64,000 nucleotides of DNA, from assembly GCA_036365515.1 (NCBI GenBank), contig CM070873.1:79522029-79586028 (forward strand). Direction: 5' to 3'. Of this stretch, positions 33,973 through 44,746 are shown one piece after another. Within the stretch, counting starts at the first letter, position 1; every line of letters starts with the position of its first letter. Made by a program: the position numbers and the translations under genes. The stretch is from Torymus aiolomorphi. Lineage: Eukaryota > Arthropoda > Insecta > Hymenoptera > Torymidae. The notes under the pieces were generated by a model. It ran no database searches. It worked only from the letters and a program-made list of their open reading frames with translations, and was not told where the DNA came from.

Positions 33973-34785
33973 TTATACTTTATCTCTAAAACGCAGTTCT
34001 TTGTTCAACCTTTTTACCTCTTCTTTTAATGCTATATTCTCTCTACTGAGATCATGATTATTTGGATCTTCACTATTTAGTAATCCTGACTCGCTGACTG
34101 GACAAACGTTTTCTAAACTGAAATTACATTTTCTTTAGTTTTAAAGGAAACTTATTTTAAAGTAGATTTTTAAATGTGTACATAATAATTTATTACTTAC
34201 GTCAATTGCTGATTACTACTACTTGGATTTTCTGTATTTACATGATCTCTTGTTGAATTGCTTGCAGTGAGATTAATAATAAGATCAGCAGTTGAACTTA
34301 AATTGGAAACGTTCATTGCTGACACGTCGTGTATCACTCAATTCTCCAGTAATATTCACATTTGCAGCATTTATATCATTTTCAAGATTTAATGATTGAA
34401 TTACACTATTAGAAATTAGATTGAGAGATGGAATAGCATCAGTCTTTGATAATTTGTAAATATTAACATCTCTACGTATAATCAAATGATCTGGTTTTTT
34501 TTTCAAAACATGCCTCTGTAAAGTGAATTGAGCATACTCGAGCTATAAACATAGTATAAAACAATTATTTAATAACTCACAGTTTCTGAAAAAGACATGG
34601 AATACTTCATTTTTTATTTTTAGAAAAATTAAATTACCGTTTTGTAGGTTAAGTTTATTGTTGTTGTAAGCTTCTATCCAACTCTTGCGAATTTTAAAAT
34701 CGTTAGGAAATCTAAAATACTTTATACTTGTATTTTTTGTGTTCCCGTTCCAATTTTCGTAATTTTTTATTGAACACCCAGGCAT
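33973..34785 (-). CDS. THAP-type zinc-finger protein, three exons, frame conflict in exon 2
   Basis: Exon 1 (34785-34638) begins MPGCSIKNYENWNGN and includes IKYFRFPNDFKIRKSWIEA. It splices in phase 1 (AACG|GTAATT) to exon 2 (34542-34201): ARVCSIHFTEACFE, then KLSKTDAIPSLNL. The first Cys, the FRFP segment, the Trp, CSIHF (C..H) and the AVPTIF-like end are the THAP DNA-binding domain layout. The usual second Cys near the N-terminus is replaced by KNY, so zinc binding may be impaired. Exon 3 (34117-33973) encodes SRENIALKEEVKRLNKELRF, a coiled coil as in many THAP proteins, and a stop. Exon 2 as written stops at 34285. Reading through to the donor at 34200/34201 requires a one-base shift near 34320-34345, so this is either a recent pseudogene or a sequence error. 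Confidence 0.7.
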
Positions 34786-35149
34786 TTTGTAATTTTAAAC
34801 TAATTTCGGAGTAGCCGGAGCAACAATGTAAACATACACTGCAGGATTTAAAGATGGTGGAAAGTGGGAAGGCGCAGTAGGAGACGAAAATAAACTTAGT
34901 GAGGGAGCATACCTCCTTAACATCATGGGTTTATGGAGCCCTTTCCGTTGGATCCACCAATGAGATTATTTGTTTAGTTTTATGGAGCTCGGACTCCGTA
35001 CAACTAATGTTACAGAGCGAGATAGCGCTATATGAAAATACATGTCGGGCTCCATAAACATACACATACAAACGTATATACACACGAACACACACACACG
35101 CGCGCGCGCGTTTGTAACGGTGAGACCAAAAATGTCACCGTTAAAGCAG
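34786..35149. other. Upstream region of THAP gene
   Basis: GC content rises; TTTATGGAGC occurs in both orientations (34930, 34982, and CTCCATAAAC at 35050). A short CA/CG run lies at 35093-35112. May include the THAP promoter. Confidence 0.35.
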
Positions 35150-36080
35150 AAGGTCCTAAAAAATCCTTATTACCGCAGATTTCGATTATTTAAAAGAAAT
35201 ATGATACTCTTATAACAATTATTCCTAATTAGTTTTTGCGGGGTGGTATAAGAACAAAAGTTGTACGACAATTCATAATCCATATATGGATTGTAATTGA
35301 ATACTTTGAGTTAAAAATAGTACATTTCGGTACTAGTGCGTGAAAGTGATTTTATCCTCGTGTGGACGGTTGGTGAAAAGGTCGCGCGTGGTAGAATAGT
35401 ACATTATGATACGAGTGCGGGATCACCTACGCAGCACATGAGTATCGTATACTATTTTTCCTATCGAGTTATGCAATGTTCGAGCCTGCACACGCACCTG
35501 CGCGCGCAAACCACCACTCTTCCACATGCTGAGACGTACGTGTAGAGAAGTAGCTGGGCGTGTGGGAATGAATCATTCCCGCACGCTCAGTTACTTTTCC
35601 ATATGCACATCTCAGCATGTGGAAAAGTGGTAGTTTGCACACGATGATAGGAAAATCATTTTTTCGCACGCGTATCGAACAATATTTTTTAACAACACGT
35701 ATACAAAGCTTGATATAGTGTCAAAAAATCATTATAAGAAGTTAAAAATTAATTTTGAAGTCGTGATTACCGTGAGAAAAGAAACCTTTAAAAAAAGTAA
35801 AACAAACTTATCCACTTTTATATTAAATAATGTGAAAATGAGAAAACATTAAATACTATAAAATTTCTTATCTTTATTTTGTATAAATATTACTATTATT
35901 AAACTAAGTAAATATTACATTCAATAATAAAAACAAACATTTTACAGTTGATAATTTTCGAACATACAGTTTTGTTTGAATTGTGATTTATAACTTATTC
36001 ACAATTTTAATGAATAAATTAAGCATAATATTATTAAGATTGTTTCTTATTCAAATAAATGTCACATATGAGTATTTCTC
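35150..36080. repeat. Segmental duplication copy 2 (partner 1545-2465)
   Basis: Shares ordered blocks with 1545-2465. Interrupted by the hairpin element at 35317-35690, which is absent from the partner and so postdates the duplication. Confidence 0.55.
35317..35690. mobile_element. Multi-hairpin element, compound
   Basis: Begins TAGTACATTTCGGTACTAGTG, the inverse of the terminal motif of the 187-bp MITE. A second palindrome has arms CCACATGCTGAGACGTACG / CATCTCAGCATGTGG and CGTGTGGGAATGA / TCATTCCCGCACG around 35568. Ends near ACGCGTATCGAACAATATTT. No coding. Confidence 0.7.
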
Positions 36081-36442
36081 TGGAACTTTTAACTTTTAGC
36101 TAAATAGAAATTTCAAAATTTAATGTTGAGGCACATTCAAAAAACTCATTTTTTTTCTGTTCTAGATATCCCACATAACAATAAAAAGGATGTGCTCCTC
36201 ATTTTTAAACATTGTTTTTTAATATTTAATCAATTGAAGGAAATGCCCGTCGATTTTATGTTAATTTTAATAATGAATCTAACGGCTATTCGGGCAAAGA
36301 TAAGGAAGGTAACTAACTTATCAAGCACTTTCTTTATATGTGTTTCAATACATCTTTAAATTTTAGAAACTATTTGAAACATTAGTGCAGTCAAGAATTT
36401 TTTAGAAAGGAGAATACATGGAAAGGGAAGGTGGTAAAGGTA

Positions 36443-37440
36443 CCCGAGTAGAAATTTTCAAACTGCAATGACGCGGAACGGATCCGTCTGCCGTGATTCC
36501 TGATCCGTACCTGATGTTGTTGACGGATGAGTGACGTACGAGGCATGTAACGCTGAACTGTATGAGGGCCGGATGATTTTACCTATCTATATCCTTACGT
36601 CCGGTGAAACATCTGGCTCTGATCCGGTCCTGATTCGGGCAACACGTGGCTTATTGTCTAAATAATTTGAAAGCGAATATGTTCTATACCTAATAAAAAT
36701 TACAACATTTAATATATTTTATACCACTCTAACCTCAAAATCACAACTTTGATATGATTTTTCGGCGCTCGTGGTATAAAATACCGTTCGAAACTAGTGC
36801 ATAAGTCGATTATTTAGGTGGTGTGACTTTTTCGCACTCGTTTCGCTCGTGCAAAAAGTCACACCAGCTAAATAATCGACTTCCCCACCCGTGTCGAAAT
36901 GTACTATTTTATGTATTTATTAAATCATATTTAATGTATTTTATATATTTGGACACTACATTATAATCTTGTTTTTTTTTATAACAAATATAAAACTAAT
37001 ATTTGCACTTTTTCGAACAATTATAATTCTACATCTATTTGTACTTTATTTAATTAAACACTATTTATTTTTATTAAATATCTTCTTTTTTCGAAACTTA
37101 GTACTTAACTTTTTCCTTCATTGTTTATCCATTATACTTATTAGGTTGTTCTTCGTACGTCAGAAACGGAGCACTATTCAGATTTGAGGCTATGACGCGC
37201 GCGTAAACAAATGCTCAAATACTAATGCTAATATAACGAAAAAATGACATGTACCTTATCCAGAAAATTTCACGGCGTTGTACCGGCCCGGATAAGGCTT
37301 GCTGTAAATGAGTTTATCGTACGGCAGAAACGCAAGTACCTTACAATAAAAGCGTTACATGCCGCGCGAGGGCCTTGCACGGCATACGCCATTCGGCCCG
37401 TGTGATACCTACGGCACGCCGTATTTCATTTCTACTCGCG
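36443..37440. mobile_element. TA-flanked 1-kb element with CGAGTAGAAAT ends
   Basis: Ends CCCGAGTAGAAAT and ATTTCTACTCGCG, flanked by TA. Removing it and one TA gives GGTGGTAAAGGTAAAGGTAT, exactly the uninterrupted sequence found in the sister SINE copy (reverse strand, 37840-37862). It holds the 187-bp MITE copy 3. No transposase. Confidence 0.82.
36720..36906 (+). mobile_element. 187-bp multi-hairpin MITE, copy 3
   Basis: Same ends and arms as 2483-2668 and 32904-33090, differing at a few bases (GCATAAGTCG; CACTCGTTTCGCTCGTGC). Confidence 0.88.
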
Positions 37441-37479
37441 TAAAGGTATAGGATAAAAAACGAGAACGAAAAAAATAAC

Positions 37480-37551
37480 GGCCCAGGTCGGGCTCGAACC
37501 GACAACCTTCTGCATACCGGGCAGCTACGCTACCATTTGCGCCACTGGGAT
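37480..37551 (-). ncRNA. tRNA-like SINE head
   Basis: 72 nt fold as a cloverleaf on the minus strand: five of seven acceptor pairs, a full 4-bp D stem, four of five anticodon pairs, and a perfect 5-bp T stem (GTCGG/CCGAC) around TTCGAGC. A box TGGCGCAAATGG, B box GGTTCGAGCCC. Loop base 33 is C, not U, and the anticodon would be GGU, unusual in eukaryotes, so not a working tRNA. A T run follows, as for Pol III termination. Confidence 0.7.
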
Positions 37552-38043
37552 GACGATCCTTTCACGACCCTGACCGCTACTCATCGTTCTCAATCTATTT
37601 TCCCAAATCCCCCCGTCTGCATTATTTCAGCCGAAGCAGACAATATTATATTTAATCAATTGAAGGAAATGCCCGTCGATTTTATGTTAATTTTAATAAT
37701 GAATCTAACAGCTATTCGAGCAAAGATAAGGGAGGTAACTAACTTATCAAGCACTTTCTTTATATGTGCAGAAGGTATGCAGAAGGTTGTCGGTTCGAGC
37801 CCGACCTGGGCCGTTATTTTTTTCGTTCTCGTTTTTTATCCTATACCTTTACCTTTACCACCTTCCCTTTCCATGTATTCTCCTTTCTAAAAAATTCTTG
37901 ACTGCACTAATGTTTCAAATAGCTTCTAAAATTTAAAGATGTATTGAAACACATATAAAGAAAGGGCTTGATAAGTTAGTTACCTTCCTTATCTTTGCCC
38001 GAATAGCTGTTAGATTCATTATTAAAAATAGTTTTTTAATATT

Positions 38044-38874
38044 GTATGCTTATGCACGTACGAATAAGCGTGAGTGAATGCATGTAAAACTGCCTTACAA
38101 TCATTTTCTTTTTTGATTTTTTAAAAATAAATCCGGATTCCGTTAGACACCCCGTGAGTTAGTTCAAGACAATGTATGTAGAAAAAAGAGCAACACTCAA
38201 ATTAGGCCTATTTACCGTTGTTTATGTGTGCCACCAAAAAATAAGAATTTTTTGGGCGAAGCGCGCATCGAGACCGTGTGCTTTAGTAGATCATAATTCA
38301 CTTTCCATAAGAGGCACACTTATAACCAAAGTCACATTTTGTTCGTCTTTCCAAGACAAGTAATTTAAGCCCCAGAAAGTTGAAAAAACATAAAAGTTTT
38401 TTTTAATCGACAAATAAAGTTTATTTTTTATTTTTACCAAAATACAGTGTCGCAGAGATAATGCTATGCACTTTTTTTAAAGGTAGGTACATTCAATCCG
38501 ACAACTTATTTTCGAATACTAAACAAGGGATAATAGCCTAAAAAACTTGGTAAAGCATTTATAAAAGAGTTTTTTTTTAACGATGTAATAAGGATGAAAA
38601 TTTCCTAAGGAACGCAGGCAAAACCTCTAAATTTAGACCTTTTCCGATTGCCCATTGAGCTTGTCCTTGTTTAAAAGTGAATTCTATGTAGTGGAACATG
38701 TTACTGGAAGTGGATTTTATAAATATTTGCTTGACTTAGATAGCTAAATATCTGAGAACCATAAGATATGTTACAGTACTGTAAAAGTTAAAAGTTCTAG
38801 AGAATTGCTCATGTACAATTAGTAGTAAATATTAGTAGTAAATCTTTTTTAATTATTGAGTATTAGCTTCATTT
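38044..38874. other. Spacer 3' of CDF-like gene
   Basis: AT-rich, no coding feature supported. Includes the 3' UTR of the gene at 38875. Confidence 0.4.
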
Positions 38875-39672
38875 TCACTTTCCTAGTCTACCTTCTTCTA
38901 AATTGCTCTCCATTTGTTTCTGTTCAACTACTGAAGTGTAGGAAGACATTACAAGATACACCGCGCAGGCGAACATCAGAACAGCATTGGTGATGGATAT
39001 AACCGCATCGGCAAGAACCAATTCAAAAACATGTCCCACCGAGGAGATAACTATTGTCAGAAGTGAGCCTAAGGCGGCACTCTTTATGTGCAGAAAATCA
39101 ATTTCAATATTCTTGTAACCAGCTTTACTTTGTTCGTTCATCAAGTTCTCATCCACCTTCTCAGCGTCGTAGTCATATGCCACGATGTAGATGTTCAGCA
39201 TGCTGAGGAAGAACGAAGGCACCGGTACGCACACGTGGTCGATTAAAAATTTAATCTTCGGCGGATACAGTATGTTCCAGATGCTGGCCGAGATTAGAGC
39301 GATCGAACTGATCAGCATCAACGCTCCGATAAAAATGTTGAATCTGTGGGCGTTTGTCGTGAACTTTGGCTCGTAGCACTTGGTCCTTGTCCAGTTTTTG
39401 AATACGCAAATGGTCAAGACGAAGATGAGCAGCCAGTTTAAGCACATGTGCAAACTATGAGACAGGAGTCCCAGGCTGTTGTAAAAAAAGCCGCAGCCGG
39501 CCATGATCGCGATGACGCCCAAATTAAATATCAGCATCATCGGGTAAAGAAAATGAATTTTGTGACATTTTGATGTTATTGTAAAGCACCATGGAGGAGC
39601 TGGCGTTGTGCTCGAAACGACTGTGATTGATAAATTTCTTCCAGTTGAACTGATACTTCCATGACGAGTCAT
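38875..39672 (-). CDS. CDF/ZnT-like six-helix membrane protein
   Basis: Single exon, 265 residues. A Ser/Thr-rich N-terminus of about 35 residues precedes six hydrophobic segments. TM2-like LGLLSHSLHMCLN and TM3-like HRFNIFIGAL follow the CDF pattern (S.S.HM..D; R....GAL), as does TM5/6 HIKSAALGSLLTIV ... LADAVISITNAVL. The zinc site of ZnT proteins (HxxxD in TM2 and TM5) reads HxxxN and HxxxA here, so the transport metal site is degenerate but less so than in 3429-4160. Ends with a charged tail (VVEQKQMESN...). TATA box 40 bp upstream, no intron visible. Probably a diverged, possibly non-transporting CDF relative. Confidence 0.72.
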   Translation of the reverse strand: MTRHGSISSTGRNLSITVVSSTTPAPPWCFTITSKCHKIHFLYPMMLIFNLGVIAIMAGCGFFYNSLGLLSHSLHMCLNWLLIFVLTICVFKNWTRTKCYEPKFTTNAHRFNIFIGALMLISSIALISASIWNILYPPKIKFLIDHVCVPVPSFFLSMLNIYIVAYDYDAEKVDENLMNEQSKAGYKNIEIDFLHIKSAALGSLLTIVISSVGHVFELVLADAVISITNAVLMFACAVYLVMSSYTSVVEQKQMESNLEEGRLGK

Positions 39673-39712
39673 TTTTACTGGTGTTTTTATGTACTGTCTA
39701 TAGGAGGGCGTT

Positions 39713-39720
39713 CTTTTATA
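39713..39720 (-). promoter_or_regulatory. TATA box of the CDF-like gene
   Basis: TATAAAAG on the minus strand, 40 bp before the ATG (39672), implying a 5' UTR of about 10-15 nt. Confidence 0.65.
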
Positions 39721-39833
39721 TGCTGTAACATTAAAAAAAATGATTTCCCCGTTATATCATTTATAAAAAATAAAGTTGAGGTATATACATAATGCTGTAT
39801 AGACTGAATTATAATATTATAAATTGCTTCCTC

Positions 39834-40340
39834 CTAGAGGAAGCTTTGTGATAGTAAAAAAAAGTTTTGAGAAAATATGTTAGAAATTTGTTTAGCACAT
39901 TTGAAATCGAAATACAATATTTTTAGAAAATGTCCGTATATAGATGAGTATAGTGAGTATAGTCCGTATAGCGAGTGTGTGTGCGTGTGTGCGTGTGTAG
40001 ATGGGTGGGTGTTATGTATCCATATTCGCAGATATCTGATGATCTACTGGATTGATTTTAACCGAACAGGGCTCATTGTTTTCGATTTGGCTTATCCAAT
40101 TGAGGTTATTATCTTATTTTTGTCTAAGTTGATTTTCTTTTGTTGCAAAGGGATTTTTCGATTTTCCAAATTTTATTTTTCAATTCTTTTACAATTTAAA
40201 GCTAATATTATTTACATATTTTTGAAGTTCGTTGGGTCAAAAATTGATTCTTGATTTTCAGAGATATTTGGAGTTAAACTTTTTTTACAATTTTTTTCAA
40301 ATCATAATTTCTCAATAACGGCTTTATTTTTATTTTTATA
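39834..40340 (-). mobile_element. Hairpin-ended repeat, copy 6 (B-end fragment)
   Basis: TTGCTTCCTCCTAGAGGAAG CTTTGTGATAG is the B end; a degenerate GTGTGTGCGTGTGTGCGTGTG tract follows at 39977-40000, in the expected place. No A end before the next element at 40385, so truncated. Confidence 0.75.
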
Positions 40341-40384
40341 TAAAAATTAAAAAAAGAAATAAATACATTAGTTTAAGAAGACTA

Positions 40385-41333
40385 GGGTAGCGGTCCGTAT
40401 TAGTGTGCCTGTCCATATTTGTGTGTCCTATTATTAAAACATATCCTAGAAATGAACGAGTAAAAAAGTAACACTATAAATATTTTTTTTCACCAAGTAT
40501 AGTTAATTAAGTTTAAATAGAATTAATTACTTAATTTGTTTTCATTTACTATAACATTAAAAGAGAACTTCAAAAATATGTTTCACAGTTTGCGGTGTGT
40601 CACGGTGTTTCCTTGTCCAAACTTGCTAAGAAATTACATTTTTAAAAGTATCATTAAATAATTTTTCGGAAGGATTTTAATGTGGGATACAATTGATTAC
40701 ATCATAAAATAATATTATGTTATATAATAAACCTTAATATAAAGGTTTTCAATTGATTTTAATATTTAATTAATGGTGTCTACTAATAGGGCAGTGAAAA
40801 ACGACTTGTCCAGATTTGTGTGTGCTTAAATACAATACCAGCATGCTCGTATCGGCGCTTGAACAGAAAAGTTAGGTTAGGTTGTCTGCGCACAAACGTT
40901 GTTTCATATCGCGTTGACGACCTTCAGCAGTTTTTACCGTATTGGAATTAATTAAGATTCAATGTAAACAAGGGTTAGAAATTGATTATAAATGCACTAC
41001 AGTTAACAAAATAATTTTGTTGGCAATGATAATATTATCAAGACATACTAATGTGGGGCACACAAATGTGTACACCCACATTAATACGGGGCACACAAAA
41101 ATGTACTTCGTTGTCTGCTAGGGCACACAAATGCGTACAAATTTTTTTTTTTATTGCTTGTAACTTTCGTAAATATTAATATTTTTCTATAAAAAAAAAA
41201 TTGTTTCGTGTAGATTATTACTTTTATTATCAATATAAACCTGCCCGGAATCTCTGAGACAGCTTAAATAGTCTATTATTATGCGACAAAACTGAAGAGT
41301 TTCTTAAACCCACACTAATACGGACATCTACCC
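40385..41333. mobile_element. TA-flanked 949-bp element with GGGTAG ends
   Basis: Left GGGTAGCGGTCCGTATTAGT; right ACTAATACGGACATCTACCC; TA on both sides (40383-40384, 41334-41335). Subterminal words GGGCACACAAATG recur near the right end. No transposase frame. The end pattern resembles the 11414-23513 element, suggesting one family. Confidence 0.8.
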
Positions 41334-41725
41334 TACGTGTTTTTTAATGTGAGTGCAATAAACAACTTACCTTTAAAAAGATTCAAAATTACTTTGAAAC
41401 GGATGGTGAAAAATTACGAGTGAATCATTCGTCACTTGTATAGAAATGCAAATATTTGAAAATAACTTGAATCTCAACCACTACAATATCTACAGTCGAT
41501 GCGAGTTCTTCGATGTCTAGTTTACTTCTCATGCTCCAGCTAACACGGTGTAGTTATATGTATAGTGTTTGAGTGGCCATGCCAATAATGCACAAGTGAA
41601 AGTTAGGGGTAGAAACAGTCAATTTTCTTCCAGTGTAGAAATTCAATATCGTGGAAACCGTAATGTAAGTATATAAATCTCATAAACCGCATAATGTTAG
41701 TAGAGTCTAGCCTAATGACTCTGGA

Positions 41726-42190
41726 TCTTAGCAAAATAATCTTCAGGTCTGCTCAAACCTAAACGTAATTTATATAATCTTTTTCCAGACTTATTTTTCA
41801 CAGACAGTACTTTAATTACTTCCTGCTCTACAGGCGTTGGGTAAAATCTATAATAGGTAAAGTTTTATTATTTTCAGCTGCGCGTACTTACATTTATTAA
41901 GAAAAATCTTTCTGCCAAAGATCCGTTTTTCAACTATAAATATATAATCCAGATATGTCATTTTGACTAATTTTAACATTCTTCGAACCAAAAAGGTGAG
42001 TTAAAAAAGACAAGTTGTTTTCTTATATGTAAATGTAAATAACGATTTGTTACTGTCACTTACAAATTATAATAAATATAAAAATTTAAAAATTATTATA
42101 AATATATCAAATATTCAGTATTATTTTCTCTGCAGAAAACTTTACACTTTCAAAAAACTTTAACAATACTTTACCACGTTCTATGTACAT
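41726..42190. repeat. Segmental duplication, partner at 5171-5765
   Basis: Same ordered blocks as 5171-5765 at moderate divergence. Lies upstream of the CDF-like gene as its partner lies upstream of the other CDF-like gene. Confidence 0.75.
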
Positions 42191-42508
42191 AATGAAAATA
42201 CGCAGCTGAACTTCGAATGAACAAATTTGGTCTCTTTTCTCCTCTTATCACCTCTTCTTTTTCAGAGATTTTCAGTTGTTTTTTAAACACCTCCTTGGCA
42301 ACCCTTAGAGAGTATTCTCGTTGGCTATCCGTCTGCGAGAGCGCCACCGGCTCTCCCGCTCCGTACCTATTATCGGCGGTTTTTGCCACCGGTGATAGAT
42401 TTGAGCGGCCCCGCACTGAACAAAATAAGTTAAAACTGCTTAAAAAAAAGTTCCCTCTACTCATAAAAAGATGCAGCTTCTACTTTTCGAAAAAAATGAG
42501 ATACAACT
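42191..42508. other. Short GC-richer spacer
   Basis: 42280-42420 has higher GC (GAGCGCCACCGGCTCTCCCG) but no recognisable exon; overlapping short frames on both strands show no family motifs. Confidence 0.35.
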
Positions 42509-42531
42509 TAAAAAACCGCTGCCAATTCATT

Positions 42532-42817
42532 CACTGAGAAGCAAAAAGTACAGCTACTACACCGCGAGTATAGCTAGGACGCAGAATGTTGACATGATAG
42601 TTTAACTCGGAAAAGGTGTAGTAGCTGTGCCTTTTAGTGTAGCCAGTATGCCTTTGGGTATGGCCAGTGTACTTTTATTTTTGTTTGTGTCCGTGCGAAG
42701 GTTACGTGAGTTGAAAACGTACAGCCAGCGCGTTTAAAAGGTGCAGCCACTACGCTTTTTGGGGAGCGGGTACTAGCATAGGGTAAGGCTAGTAGTAGCG
42801 CTTTCTGCTTCTCAGTG
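42532..42817. mobile_element. CACTGAGA MITE, copy 3
   Basis: Ends CACTGAGAAGCAAAAAG and CTTTCTGCTTCTCAGTG, flanked by TT on both sides. Removing it restores CAATTCATTGGCACG of the host repeat. Internal words GGTGTAGTAGCTG recur in both orientations. Confidence 0.9.
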
Positions 42818-43878
42818 TTGGCACGTGGCTTCCTCTCACCTTTTCGTCTCACCTCTTACTTCAGGAATGATGGGCCATTACATTGGGATATGCCGATCCA
42901 TTAATAATATGTGGAGTGAACGAAATGATTTAGTAAAATGCAAAAAAAAACGATATCAAACAAAAGTTTTAACCTCAAATATCTCTGAAATTTATGTATC
43001 AATCATTTTGCCTAAAGAACTCAGCCGAGGGCTACCCAACATCTATCACCACAAGAAATTCTAAAGCAATTAAGACAATTTAACTCCCGCAATCGTTGGA
43101 TATACAAAGCTCATTTTCTTCATTTTTCAAGCTTTACGTTTTTGCTAATAACAAAAGAACCGTGATAGTTAGAAATAAAATTTTTTTAGGAAATGTAGGT
43201 ATTTTAATTCTCTTTCGAATGACACCCATTCGATTCAGATACATGAAGTCGTTCTCGAGATATTACGATTTAAAAAAAGGTTAAAAAAATTTTAACCTCA
43301 AATATCTCTGAAATTTATGGACCAATCATTTTGCCCCACGAACTTAGCCGAGAGCTATACAAAATCTACCTCTACGGGGAATTTTGAAGCGATTAAGTCA
43401 ATTTTACTCCAGTTATCGAGCGACAACGAAAACTAATTTTTTTCATTTTTCAATTTTTTTCTCAAAAACTAACCAAAAGAATTGATCCAAATTTTTACAG
43501 ATTATAGCTATTTATATTCTGCATTATCATGATTTTTCTCCAAAAAATTGACCGTTTAGATTGGGAGTTATGATCTTTTAAAAAAAAAAACAAGTTTTTG
43601 TTAATAACAAAAGAACCGTGATAGCTAGAGAATTTTTTTTTAAATATAGGTTTTCTTATGCTCTTTCGAATGCTATCCACCCGGCTCAAAAATTTAAATC
43701 AAATCATTTAAAAAAATCAAAAATAATTTTTTCGAAAATCAAAAATTCGACATAAAACAAAAATGAATCCGTGAATCATAAAAAATAATTTTCTTCCCGA
43801 ATTCGGAATAAAAAAACAAAAAAAATGAGCCCTACCCGGATAAAATCGACCGCATGAGTCCGGAAATAAAGCGGTATA

Positions 43879-44031
<153 letters not shown>

Positions 44032-44152
44032 CCATACAGACATTTTCTAAAATCATGTAATACAAACTTCTAACACCTTTAATCATGTTTCTAGAGAAAT
44101 TTAACGAAACTTAAAATTTTACTATTACAAAGCTTCCTCTAGGAGGAAGCAA

Positions 44153-44692
44153 AAAAAGAAAAGAGAATCTCATTTTTTTTAAAGTAGTTTTACCGTATTT
44201 CTATATAAGGCAATACAACATAAAAAAAATGAGATTCTCCTTTTTTTTAAGCTGTATCTCCTTTTTATAAAACGTTATACTGCAGCATATGCGATTTCTG
44301 TAATATACATAGAAAAAATTAAGATTATGTTATAAATCTTTTAGTATAATCTATTTGATTGAATTAAATGAGATTGTACTATTTCAACTCATTTTTAGAT
44401 CATAACATTTTATTTTAGCTTATCTTTTGAAAATCAAGAAATACGTTTTTGGAAAAAATAAAATAAACATTATATTTTATAATACTTTTGAATACTTTTA
44501 TTTAATAAAATACACTAAATGGCATATACGCGGAGTATGTTTATATTCATTAATATATATATATATTAATATATAATATATATATATATATGTGTTATAT
44601 AAAATTTTTTTCATCGGGCATAATTCGTCATTCATAATTCACCATTCTCCTATATGAAGACAGACCGTAAAACTTTTCAATTTCGTTGTCAT

Positions 44693-44746
<54 letters not shown>

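Larger units (their letters stand above)
36227..38030. mobile_element. Compound tRNA-headed SINE array with 13-bp target duplication
   Basis: Flanked by GTTTTTTAATATT at 36214-36226 and 38031-38043. One copy reads leftward: tRNA-like head 37551-37480, then a body with AACGAGAACGAAAAAAATAA-type sequence and a tail ending near 36227. A second reads rightward from about 37779 (partial head) to 38030 with the same body. An extra tail copy lies at 37649-37768 in the leftward sense. No protein is convincing; the short open frames repeat the same tail. Interrupted by the TA-flanked element 36443-37440. Confidence 0.7.

Noticed and set aside
37480..37551. Functional tRNA-Thr gene
   Set aside because: C at position 33, mismatched acceptor ends, unusual GGU anticodon and a partial repeat of the same sequence nearby point to a SINE head.
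36123..37890. Open frames sharing KEMPVDFMLILIMNL as a protein family
   Set aside because: Both are the tail of the SINE-like repeat, which also occurs inverted with no open frame.
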